A stretch of DNA of 15,405 nucleotides. It comes from Bacteroidales bacterium. Its GTDB lineage: Bacteria; Bacteroidota; Bacteroidia; Bacteroidales; VadinHA17. Positions 5,830 to 13,623 of the stretch are shown here, one piece after another. The position numbers were made by a program, and so were the translations under genes. The notes under the pieces were generated by a model that made no database searches, had not been told where the DNA came from, and saw only the letters and a list, made by a program, of their open reading frames with translations. Where the stretch lies: the NCBI GenBank assembly GCA_030692905.1, contig JAUYBT010000149.1:1-15405 (forward strand), read 5' to 3'. Within the stretch, counting starts at the first letter, position 1. The number at the start of each line of letters is the position of its first letter.

Positions 5830-8800
5830 ATGGGTAATAAATCGCCTTCCGTTACTTCATTTGAAAATATCCTTTTCCTGGGCTTTGATATTGGTTCTGT
5901 CTCTCTGAATACGGCAATTATAGATGAGAATAACAATATCCTGGAGGATTATTATGATTATGTGCACGGGAGGCCCTTTAATGTCCTAAAAGAGAGATTA
6001 TCTTCTATTCTGAAAAAATACTCTTCTGAAACAATAAAGGGAATTGCGATTACGGGATCCGGTGGCAAACTTGCCACTGGTCTCATTGGAGGTGTATTTG
6101 TCAATGAAATTATTGCTCAGGCAACTTCAACAGGAAGATTGTATCCTGAAGCAAGAACGGTAATTGAGATAGGGGGAGAAGATTCTAAGCTAATCATTCT
6201 TGAGAAAGACCCGGAAAACGGACACTCAAGACTGGTCGATTTTGAAATGAACAGCATATGTGCAGCAGGAACAGGTTCATTTCTCGATCAGCAGGCCAGA
6301 AGAATAGGCGTCCCGATCGAAAATGAATTTGGTGCCATGGCGTTAAGATCGGTTGATCCTCCCAGGATAGCCGGCCGTTGCAGTGTCTTTGCAAAAAGCG
6401 ACATGATCCATCACCAGCAGATAGCAACCCCCCTGCATGATATTGTAGCCGGCTTATGTTTTGCATTAGCCAGGAACTTCCGCAGTAATGTTGCCAGAAG
6501 TAAAGAGTTCAAAAAGCCGGTTGTCTTTTCAGGGGGAGTTGCAGCAAATACGGGAATGATCAGGGCTTTCAGGGAGATTCTAAACCTTTCCGACGGGGAA
6601 CTGATCATCTCTCCTTATCATGCTGCTATGGGAGCAATAGGTGCTGTTTATTATGCCCGTGCCAATAATCTCATTATGAACCATTTCGCCGGCATCTCAA
6701 AACTTGAAGAGTATCTTGCCGGAGCCACTGCAGATTTTGTAAGCCTTCCACGTCTCAAGGAATCTGAAGCAGAATATAAAAAAGATGTTCATTTCGTCAA
6801 AGACGGTAAAGATAAAGTACCTGTTTATCTGGGTCTGGATATTGGTTCTCTCAGCACAAATGTGGTACTGATAGATGACAAACACCGCGTTGTGGCAAGA
6901 CGCTATCTGCCAACTGCCGGGAAGCCTCTTGAAGCTATCCAGAAAGGAATGACTGAAATCTATGATGAGGTGGGAGATGATGTTGTCGTGGTTGGTGCAG
7001 GCACAACCGGTTCGGGACGGTATCTGACAGGTGATTTTGTCGGAGCCGACACCATCAGGAACGAGATCACAGCCCAGGCAACTGCTGCAATTGATTATGA
7101 TCCGACAGTTGACACAATATTCGAAATTGGCGGACAGGATTCCAAATATATAAGCATTGAAAATGGCGTTGTTGTTGATTTTGAGATGAATAAGGTGTGT
7201 GCAGCAGGTACCGGGTCATTTCTTGAGGAGCAGGCGGAGAAACTGAATATTAATATTGTTGAGGAGTTCGGCTGTATGGCACTGAATTCTGAATGTCCGG
7301 TAAAACTGGGTGACCGGTGCACTGTATTTATGGAATCGGATCTGAACTCATTCATGCAGAAGGGAGCCAGGAACGAAAACCTTGTCGGGGGACTCGCCTA
7401 TTCTATCGTCTATAATTATTTACAAAAGGTAGTCGGCGACCGGCGAATAGGCAATAAGATCTTCTTTCAGGGTGGTGTTACGAACAATAAAGCAGTAGTT
7501 GCCGCTTTCGAGCAGGTCCTTGGCAAGAAGATAATAATACCTCCCCATTTTGATGTTACCGGGGCTATCGGCGCTGCCATCCTGGCCAAAAGATCGATGG
7601 CAGAAGGACAAAAAACAAGGTTCAAAGGCTTTGGAGTACGAAACGTTACCTATAACTTGAGCATGTTCATATGCCAGGGATGTACTAACCATTGTGAAAT
7701 AAGGCGTGTAAAAATAACAGGGGAAAAGAAATCCTTGTACTATGGTGGCCGCTGCGAAAAGTATGAGATTGACGACCGGAAAAAGGTTCCGAATAATATC
7801 CCCAACCTTTTCAGGAAGAGGACCGAAATGCTTATGGAGGGATATATAGAAAAAGAATCCTGGAAATCAACTTCAATTGGAATTCCAAGAGCCCTGATGG
7901 TGTTCTACCAGCAATTCCCCTTCTGGAGAACCTTCTTTGAACAACTTGGATTTACGGTGGTAATCTCAAAAGAGTCAGATAAATCGCTGGTAACAAGATC
8001 AATAGAGACAATAACCACAGAGATTTGCCTGCCGGTTGAACTGATGCATGGTCATGTAATAGATCTTGTGGAGAAAGGTGTTGACTATATTTTCCTTCCG
8101 TTTATTGTCAATGGGAAATTCAGGGAAGGGAACAAGACTTTCAATTGTAACTGTCCGTGGATTCAGACTTACCCTTTCATGGTAAAGGCTGCCCTCCGGG
8201 GAAAAATTGATGAATCAAAACTCCTGATCCCCACCCTTCATTTCAGGTTTTTCGAAAGAGCTCTCATCGGAGAGATGACTGAATATTTCAATGAGAAATT
8301 TGGGATCAGTAAAGCAGAAATTAAAAAAGCAATATATAAAGCCGATGAAGTGCAAACCATATTTGAAAAACGACTTATTAATTATGGGAAAGAGCTACTA
8401 AGTTCAATTCCCGAAAACTGCCGGCCTGTAGTACTTTTGGGAAGACCGTATAACAGTACAGATCAGCACCTTAATCTGGGTCTCATAGAAAAGCTTATAA
8501 ACCAGAATGTTATGACAATACCTCTGGATATGCTTGATCTCTCGCCATACAATATTTTTACAAACTACCGCAACATGTACTGGCCAAACGGACAAGAAAT
8601 TATAGCCGCTGCACAGATGGTAGCAAAAGATAAAAACCTCCATGCAGTTTATATCAGTAACTTCCGTTGCGGACCCGACTCATTTATCTGGCACTATGTG
8701 ACAGAAGAGCTCAAAGGCAAACCGTTTCTTCATCTTGAAGTAGATGAACACTCTGCCGATGCCGGAATGATAACCCGTATTGAAGCTTTTCTCGATAGTC

Positions 8801-10098
8801 TCAAGGGCGCTGAGAAAAATGAGAAGAAAGATATGAAGATCTTCAGACCTCGTCCGGGCCCATCCTCTCCGCAAAAAGACCGGGTGATGTATTTCCCGTA
8901 TATGAATGATGGCGCTTACATGCTGGCTGCAGCAGCCCGCAGTTGCGGTATCCCTTCTGAAGTTCTGCCCAAACAGACTGAAGAAGATCTGTCAATCGGA
9001 AGAAAATATACCTCATCAAAAGAGTGCTTCCCGATGATCTGTACAACAGGAAGCTTCATAAAAAAGCTGATGGAGCCTGGTGCAGATCCTTCAAAAATGA
9101 GCTTCTTTATGCCTGATCATAATGGCCCGTGCCGGTTTGGTCAGTATAACCATTTTCACAGGATACTCTTTGACAGACTTGGTTTCCATGAAGCAGAACT
9201 TATAACTCCCTCAAATGATACATCATATGAAGATGTTGCGGGTGAGCATGGACAAAAATTCAGGATCAATGCCTGGAAAGGATTTATCGTTTCCGATTAC
9301 CTGAGAAAAATATACAGGGAAACCCGACCCTACGAGATCAACAAAGGAGATTCAGATAAGCTTTATGAGGATTCATTGGCACGACTTGAAAAATGCATTG
9401 AGAAGGGATCAAAAGGTCTACATAAAGTTCTTGCCGGAATTGCTTCAGATTATATGGCAATAAAGGTTGATAAGAGTCAGAGAAAACCTGTGGTGGCCAT
9501 TATCGGTGAAATATTCATGCGCGATAATGCAGGCTGTAACGGCAATATCGCAAACCGGCTCGAAGATCTTGGTGTTGAGGTGATTATAGGCCCTATTTCG
9601 GAATGGATATATTATTCGACATACCGTTTTACCCGCGACAGCAGGTGGAAGAATGATAAAAAAGGTGTTATCAAATCAAAAATTCAGGGTTTTGGTCAGG
9701 ATGTAATTGCAGCCTCCTTACTCCGGGGTATTAAAAAATTTACCGATCATGAAAAGGATGTATCGCTTCGCGATATGCTGCATTTATGCAATAAGTATGT
9801 GAATCAATTTTATGACGGGGACCCGCCGATAGCAATGGGTACATCTGTGGCTCTTACAAAGAGAGGAGTTTCGGGTCTGGCTGCCATTCTGCCATTTACC
9901 TGTATGCCGGGAACTCTTGTTGCATCAGTGAGTGACACATTCAGAAAAGACCATAACAATATTCCTTTTATCAATATTGTTTATGATGGCCAGGATACCG
10001 TCTCACTTGATACAAGGCTGCAGGCGTTCGTTTTCCAGGTGAAAGAGTACGCGATTCAACTTCCAACCTTAAACCCAAGTCCCTCAAACATTTTCTGA
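5830..10098 (+). CDS. Giant fused acyl-CoA dehydratase activase: two BadF/HgdC ATPase domains, DUF2229 and HgdB-like region
   Basis: This 1422-residue protein belongs to the family annotated as CoA-substrate-specific enzyme activases. The first ASKHA ATPase domain (about 16-280) has FDIGSVSLNTAI, EIGGEDSK, and cluster-type cysteines Cys144 (CAAGTGSFL) and Cys184 (GRCSVF). A second (about 325-580) repeats this with LDIGSLSTNVVL, EIGGQDSK, Cys456 and Cys497. In HgdC-type activases two such cysteines from each of two subunits hold one 4Fe-4S cluster, so the fusion could form it within one chain. A four-cysteine motif follows (Cys615, 618, 622, 642), then DUF2229 from GIPRAL (684) and an HgdB-like C-terminal part from about 1019, with Cys1066, 1071, 1101 and 1236. 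Family members use ATP hydrolysis to push electrons to very low potential. No dehydratase subunits are in the window, so the partner and substrate are unknown. The length is usual for this fused class. The last 43 bases overlap pdxB, which reads the other way. Confidence 0.92.
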   Translation: MGNKSPSVTSFENILFLGFDIGSVSLNTAIIDENNNILEDYYDYVHGRPFNVLKERLSSILKKYSSETIKGIAITGSGGKLATGLIGGVFVNEIIAQATSTGRLYPEARTVIEIGGEDSKLIILEKDPENGHSRLVDFEMNSICAAGTGSFLDQQARRIGVPIENEFGAMALRSVDPPRIAGRCSVFAKSDMIHHQQIATPLHDIVAGLCFALARNFRSNVARSKEFKKPVVFSGGVAANTGMIRAFREILNLSDGELIISPYHAAMGAIGAVYYARANNLIMNHFAGISKLEEYLAGATADFVSLPRLKESEAEYKKDVHFVKDGKDKVPVYLGLDIGSLSTNVVLIDDKHRVVARRYLPTAGKPLEAIQKGMTEIYDEVGDDVVVVGAGTTGSGRYLTGDFVGADTIRNEITAQATAAIDYDPTVDTIFEIGGQDSKYISIENGVVVDFEMNKVCAAGTGSFLEEQAEKLNINIVEEFGCMALNSECPVKLGDRCTVFMESDLNSFMQKGARNENLVGGLAYSIVYNYLQKVVGDRRIGNKIFFQGGVTNNKAVVAAFEQVLGKKIIIPPHFDVTGAIGAAILAKRSMAEGQKTRFKGFGVRNVTYNLSMFICQGCTNHCEIRRVKITGEKKSLYYGGRCEKYEIDDRKKVPNNIPNLFRKRTEMLMEGYIEKESWKSTSIGIPRALMVFYQQFPFWRTFFEQLGFTVVISKESDKSLVTRSIETITTEICLPVELMHGHVIDLVEKGVDYIFLPFIVNGKFREGNKTFNCNCPWIQTYPFMVKAALRGKIDESKLLIPTLHFRFFERALIGEMTEYFNEKFGISKAEIKKAIYKADEVQTIFEKRLINYGKELLSSIPENCRPVVLLGRPYNSTDQHLNLGLIEKLINQNVMTIPLDMLDLSPYNIFTNYRNMYWPNGQEIIAAAQMVAKDKNLHAVYISNFRCGPDSFIWHYVTEELKGKPFLHLEVDEHSADAGMITRIEAFLDSLKGAEKNEKKDMKIFRPRPGPSSPQKDRVMYFPYMNDGAYMLAAAARSCGIPSEVLPKQTEEDLSIGRKYTSSKECFPMICTTGSFIKKLMEPGADPSKMSFFMPDHNGPCRFGQYNHFHRILFDRLGFHEAELITPSNDTSYEDVAGEHGQKFRINAWKGFIVSDYLRKIYRETRPYEINKGDSDKLYEDSLARLEKCIEKGSKGLHKVLAGIASDYMAIKVDKSQRKPVVAIIGEIFMRDNAGCNGNIANRLEDLGVEVIIGPISEWIYYSTYRFTRDSRWKNDKKGVIKSKIQGFGQDVIAASLLRGIKKFTDHEKDVSLRDMLHLCNKYVNQFYDGDPPIAMGTSVALTKRGVSGLAAILPFTCMPGTLVASVSDTFRKDHNNIPFINIVYDGQDTVSLDTRLQAFVFQVKEYAIQLPTLNPSPSNIF

Positions 10099-11186
10099 AC
10101 TTTTTTAGTTCCTCCTTTAAGATTAATTCTGTATGAAGTAAACTCTCTTCTTAGCGGATACTCGCCTCTCTGTTTTTCAAAATCAGATGGTGAAAAACGA
10201 AATCTTATATCATCCTCAGCTATATTGTAAGTTTGAAAAACAGCTTCCCTTATCATATCTTCATCGGTTTTGCCTTCACCATCAATTGTTATTTCCGGAG
10301 CAGCAGGTTGAGGGACATTCTCAGGGTACCAGTTTTTCAGAGGAATATCAAAATATTTGCATAAAGAGTTGACAACCATTGCTGTTCCGTTAGCCTTGCC
10401 ATCTGTCGAATACCCTGCAATATGGGGAGTTGCGATAAAAGCTTTTGCCATAAGTTCAAGATCAATATCCGGTTCATTCTCCCATACATCTAAAACAGCG
10501 CCACCCAGTTTCCCTGAGCCCAGTGCTTGCTTAAGAGCGACTGTATCGGTCACTTCACCCCGTGAAGAATTGAAAAACCAGGCACCCTTTTTCATCTTTT
10601 TGAAACTCTTTTCATTAAAAAAATGATGAGTGCTATCTTCTCCAACCACATTAAGCGGCACGTGAACCGTCACAATATCAGATTCATATAAAATTGTCCC
10701 AAGGTTGACAAAATTCTTTTCACCCTCCTGTCTGGACCGGGGAGGATCGTTCAGCAGAACATTCATCCCTAATAATCTTGTTAACTTTTCAACCTTTGAA
10801 CCGACATTGCCGACACCTATAATTCCAATTGTTTTGTCTATCAGGTTAAACCGGAATTCGGAGGCCATCTTCAGCAAGGCTCCAGCAATATATTGCTGAA
10901 CCGATGATGAATTACAGCCTGGAGCATTAGTCCATTTTATATTATGCTTCTCGCAATATTGTGTATCAATATGGTCGAATCCGATTGTTGCAGTACCTAT
11001 AAACCTGACACTTGTTCCATTAAGCAGGTTCCCGGTGCATTTTGTTCTTGTACGTATCAGCAAAGCATTTGCCTCTTTCACAATATTCCTGCTAATCTGC
11101 TTACAGGGTAGATAGACCATTTCGGCATAAGGTTCAAGGGCTCCCTTCAGAAAAGGGATTTTATCGTCGACAATAATTCTGATCAT
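10056..11186 (-). CDS. pdxB: Erythronate-4-phosphate dehydrogenase (vitamin B6 synthesis)
   Basis: A 376-residue D-2-hydroxyacid dehydrogenase of the PdxB type, which oxidises 4-phosphoerythronate in the deoxyxylulose-5-phosphate-dependent route to pyridoxal phosphate. PdxB markers are the N-terminal MIRIIVDDKIPF, RTRTKC (45-50), APGCNSSSV (88-96), the NAD fingerprint GVGNVG (124-129) with Asp147 after the next strand, and the catalytic set Arg209 (NSSRGEV), Glu238 (ENEPD) and His255 (TPHIAGYS). The C-terminal extension of about 90 residues is the PdxB dimerisation domain, absent from shorter dehydrogenases, and it ends in GGTKKVQKMFEGLGF. The length fits the family. The gene is convergent with the activase and overlaps its 3' end by 43 bp, both stops being inside the other frame. 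It sits alone, not with other B6 genes. Confidence 0.93.
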   Translation of the reverse strand: MIRIIVDDKIPFLKGALEPYAEMVYLPCKQISRNIVKEANALLIRTRTKCTGNLLNGTSVRFIGTATIGFDHIDTQYCEKHNIKWTNAPGCNSSSVQQYIAGALLKMASEFRFNLIDKTIGIIGVGNVGSKVEKLTRLLGMNVLLNDPPRSRQEGEKNFVNLGTILYESDIVTVHVPLNVVGEDSTHHFFNEKSFKKMKKGAWFFNSSRGEVTDTVALKQALGSGKLGGAVLDVWENEPDIDLELMAKAFIATPHIAGYSTDGKANGTAMVVNSLCKYFDIPLKNWYPENVPQPAAPEITIDGEGKTDEDMIREAVFQTYNIAEDDIRFRFSPSDFEKQRGEYPLRREFTSYRINLKGGTKKVQKMFEGLGFKVGS

Positions 11187-11216
11187 CTTTATTTCATTTC
11201 CCCGGAAAGTTAATAA

Positions 11217-11387
11217 TTAATATTTGTTGAATATCAATCTTTAGATTTCCATTTTCGTGTTGATGATCTTTGGGATGGCAAGGCAAAAATTACCGAAAAT
11301 GGTTAGGATGGGGAACTCATCATTCCTTTTAAAACTCTTGGATTTAAAAAAGGAAACAGCACATGGGGGCTGAAGTTTACTCTATAA
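11217..11387 (+). pseudogene. Remnant of a DUF5916 / CBM9-like domain gene, interrupted by a stop
   Basis: One plus-strand frame reads DDLWDGKAKITENG, then TAG (11304-11306), then DGELIIPFKTLGFKKG and NSTWGLKF before a TAA at 11385-11387. This resembles the 'W-D-x...GW-x-x-E-x-x-IPF-x-x-L-R-F...WG-x-x-F' pattern of DUF5916 outer-membrane-associated proteins and related CBM9-like domains. The conserved Trp after Gly would be TGG, so the TAG is one substitution away. There is no start codon in the frame, and both ends lack the rest of the domain. It lies in a non-coding gap on the opposite strand to its neighbours, consistent with the decayed end of a lost gene. The match is by eye from family memory and needs an alignment. 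Confidence 0.5.
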
Positions 11388-11518
11388 TTGTCATTTCTTT
11401 AAGCAGATACCCTGCACCGGCAAACTTGTCAATGAGCAGTCATATATCTAATTTATAATTAATAACTCTTTAAACTTTTGTCTTTTGTCTTTTGTCTTTT
11501 ATCTTTTATCTTTTGATT
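11388..11518. other. Intergenic stretch between pdxB and maf without a recognisable gene
   Basis: Beyond the DUF5916-like remnant no start-to-stop frame of believable composition is present on either strand. The part nearest maf is the 7-bp tandem repeat described separately. No hairpin with a U-tract of terminator quality was seen for maf on the minus strand. Confidence 0.5.
11475..11516. repeat. 7-bp tandem repeat downstream of maf
   Basis: Six near-identical 7-base units, CTTTTGT three times, CTTTTAT twice and a final CTTTTGA, lie immediately beyond the maf stop codon. On the maf-sense strand this is an A-rich series (ACAAAAG). It is a probable slippage repeat of variable copy number; no function is evident. 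Confidence 0.85.
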
Positions 11519-12109
11519 TTACTTTAGAATGAAACTTTGAAGTTCTTTGTAAAGTCTCTGTACAGGCAACCCAACAACATTGAAATATGATCCCTCAATA
11601 TTGCTGCAGGCGGCAATGCCTATCCACTCTTGTATGCCGTATGCGCCTGCTTTATCATATGGTTTGTATTTATCAACATAAAAATTCATCTCTTCCCCCG
11701 AAAGAGTATCGAAAGTAACTTTTGTCGAGACAGAAAATGTTTTTTCCTTAAAAGAGGAAAACAGACACACTCCGGTAATTACTTCATGTGTGTTGCCGGA
11801 AATTTCTTTGAGAATGCGGATTGCATCTTCAGAATTCAGAGGTTTGCCAAGCACCTTGTTGTTACACCATACAATCGTATCTGCTGTAATAACAATCTCA
11901 TTTTCTGATATTTCGTTTTTAAAAGAGACCGCCTTTTCGTGTGCAACATATTTGGCAATCTCCTCACCACCAAGGTTTTTCGGAAATGTTTCAGTATAAT
12001 CCTTAAATACAACATCAAATTTAAGACCCAGATCCCGGAGCAGCTGTTGTCTTCTGGGTGATCGTGAAGCAAGGATTATCCTATAATTATTCAGGTTATC
12101 AATTATCAT
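11519..12109 (-). CDS. maf: Maf-family nucleoside triphosphate pyrophosphatase (YhdE type)
   Basis: A 196-residue Maf protein. These enzymes hydrolyse non-canonical or excess nucleotides (dTTP/UTP in the YhdE branch) to monophosphates, a house-cleaning role. The N-terminal substrate loop SRSPRR is at 15-20, the catalytic-acid motif ITADTIV centres on Asp77, GKP follows, and DKAGAYGIQ marks the YhdE rather than the YceF branch. The length is standard. It is the last gene of a tight minus-strand operon: its ATG comes two bases after the UbiA stop. Overproduction of Maf has been linked to septum inhibition in other bacteria, but nothing here shows that role. Confidence 0.93.
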   Translation of the reverse strand: MIIDNLNNYRIILASRSPRRQQLLRDLGLKFDVVFKDYTETFPKNLGGEEIAKYVAHEKAVSFKNEISENEIVITADTIVWCNNKVLGKPLNSEDAIRILKEISGNTHEVITGVCLFSSFKEKTFSVSTKVTFDTLSGEEMNFYVDKYKPYDKAGAYGIQEWIGIAACSNIEGSYFNVVGLPVQRLYKELQSFILK

Positions 12110-12111
12110 CG

Positions 12112-13095
12112 TCAGAAGAGGTTCCAGGTAAGTATTACTTTTACCACAACAGAGTAAAGTATACCGGTAAGCATTACTATTTTCATGATACTGCTTGCAC
12201 TGTGAAGCTGTTTCCTTTCACGGCTGATAACCACTTTATAAATGACATATAAAAGAGGCAAAACGATTGCAGCAGATAGGTAAATAAGTGTTATAGTATC
12301 ATTAATAAAAAAGTACCATATAAGATATAGCAGAGCAACAGTAATAATTATGAGGCTTACTGAAACTACCTTGGCAGAAAATACTCCGAAAACTACCGCG
12401 ACAGTATTTTTTCCGTAAGCAACATCCCCTTCAAAGTCTTCAGTGTCTTTGATTATTTCGTGTGTAAGAGTAGTCAGAAAAGCAAAAAGAGCAAATCCTC
12501 CGACCCAGTAGAAAACAAAATTTATTTTTGGAAGAGATATTGCATTTATTGTGTAATACTTATATAAAGCAGGCCATTCATAAAAAACAACGAGAAGAGG
12601 AACCATTGCTGTCAGAATAGCAACAATTATATTGCCGATCAGGAACTGTCTTTTATAGCTTACTGAATAAAAATAGAGTAAACCGGAGACGATCAGAAAT
12701 AGAACTCCCAAATATATATAACCGGCTTTCCATGAAATATAGAAACCGGCAGAAACACCGGCGATATTAAAAATATTATGCCACATCATGGCCTGGCGTC
12801 TCGGGATTTTTGTGCCAACAATTACCTTCCCTTTGTTTATCAGGTCTGCTTTTATATCGAAATAATCATTTATTACGTAACCACCTGCGGTAATAAAGAC
12901 AGTGGCGGCAACGAGCAATAAAAAGTCATACCATGGAAACTGAAGTACCATTGGAATCTCTTCTCCCGTACTCTTAATAAGTATAACACCAATTTTGCTG
13001 ATGACCGCCCCAAGAACCGCATATCTCATTAGCACCATAGTAAGGATAACTATGAGAAGATTTTGCCATCTGATCAGATTAAGAAATGCCTTCAT
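12112..13095 (-). CDS. UbiA-family prenyltransferase (geranylgeranylglycerol-phosphate geranylgeranyltransferase-like)
   Basis: A 327-residue integral membrane protein with eight or nine hydrophobic segments, of the UbiA aromatic/alcohol prenyltransferase superfamily. The first Asp-rich motif is NDYFDIKAD (Asn76, Asp77, Asp80, Asp84), which binds prenyl diphosphate through magnesium. The second is HEIIKDTEDFEGD (Asp217, Asp220, Asp224) in the loop after the helix at about 195-210. Bacteroidota homologues in this gene setting are usually named after archaeal digeranylgeranylglyceryl-phosphate synthase, but the acceptor has not been shown by anything in this sequence. No quinone-pathway gene is adjacent. 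It lies three bases after the KdsC-like gene and two bases before maf, so it is certainly co-transcribed with both. Confidence 0.9.
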   Translation of the reverse strand: MKAFLNLIRWQNLLIVILTMVLMRYAVLGAVISKIGVILIKSTGEEIPMVLQFPWYDFLLLVAATVFITAGGYVINDYFDIKADLINKGKVIVGTKIPRRQAMMWHNIFNIAGVSAGFYISWKAGYIYLGVLFLIVSGLLYFYSVSYKRQFLIGNIIVAILTAMVPLLVVFYEWPALYKYYTINAISLPKINFVFYWVGGFALFAFLTTLTHEIIKDTEDFEGDVAYGKNTVAVVFGVFSAKVVSVSLIIITVALLYLIWYFFINDTITLIYLSAAIVLPLLYVIYKVVISRERKQLHSASSIMKIVMLTGILYSVVVKVILTWNLF

Positions 13096-13098
13096 TTT

Positions 13099-13620
13099 TC
13101 ACCATGTAAATGCATCGGAATCCATCCAATTGTTATGTAGTCTCAATACCTGTTCAATAACATCCCTTACACAACCTTCCCCGCCCTTCTTATCAGAAAT
13201 ATAAGCAGCAACCTGTTTTATCTCGCTGTCAGCATCGGAAGGGCAGGCTGCAATACCGGCCTCTTTCATCACCTCAAAATCAGGAATATCGTCACCCATG
13301 AATAAAACGTCAGATTTATTAATGTTATATTTTTTAAGAAAAATATTAAAATGGTCCAGCTTAGCGAGACTGTTGAGGTAAATATCCGTTACGCCAAGCA
13401 ACTTGAGTCTCTTTTGATATTCTTTTGAGCTGCTTCCCGAAATAACACCAATATAATAGCCCTTCCTAACTGCAAGCTGCATGGCATAGCCGTCGCGAAG
13501 GTTAACAGTTCTGTTTGGCACACCAAAAGAATTCAGGCTGATTGTTTGCATCGACAATACTCCATCGATATCAAATATAAATGCCTTAACTCTTACAAGG
13601 TCTTCCTTAAAATTAGCCAT
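13099..13620 (-). CDS. KdsC-like HAD-superfamily phosphatase
   Basis: A 173-residue HAD phosphatase of the small, cap-less KdsC/YrbI type, whose characterised members remove phosphate from 3-deoxy-D-manno-octulosonate-8-phosphate or N-acylneuraminate-9-phosphate. Motif I is FDIDGVL (nucleophile Asp17, general acid Asp19), motif II is ISGSSS (60-65), Lys87 fits motif III and GDDIPD (109-114) is motif IV. The tail KGGEGCVRDVIEQVL matches the KdsC-type C-terminal GGxGxVRE segment that closes the active site of the neighbouring subunit. Motif II differs from the ITGR of classical KdsC, and no Kdo genes are adjacent, so the substrate could be something else. It sits between DUF2520 and UbiA with 3-base gaps. 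Confidence 0.85.
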   Translation of the reverse strand: MANFKEDLVRVKAFIFDIDGVLSMQTISLNSFGVPNRTVNLRDGYAMQLAVRKGYYIGVISGSSSKEYQKRLKLLGVTDIYLNSLAKLDHFNIFLKKYNINKSDVLFMGDDIPDFEVMKEAGIAACPSDADSEIKQVAAYISDKKGGEGCVRDVIEQVLRLHNNWMDSDAFTW

Positions 13621-13623
13621 TAA

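Noticed and set aside
11388..11450. Peptide-like stretches on both strands (SLSRYPAPANLSMSS on plus; DKFAGAGYLLKEMTIIE on minus)
   Set aside because: Each is under 25 codons, has no start or family resemblance, and could be chance; no feature was called.
12058..12252. Short plus-strand frame across the maf/UbiA junction
   Set aside because: It is a shadow of two well-supported minus-strand genes, with composition unlike a protein gene.
13099..13620. Firm naming of the HAD phosphatase as kdsC
   Set aside because: Motif II is ISGSSS rather than ITGR and no Kdo-pathway gene is adjacent, so only the family is claimed.
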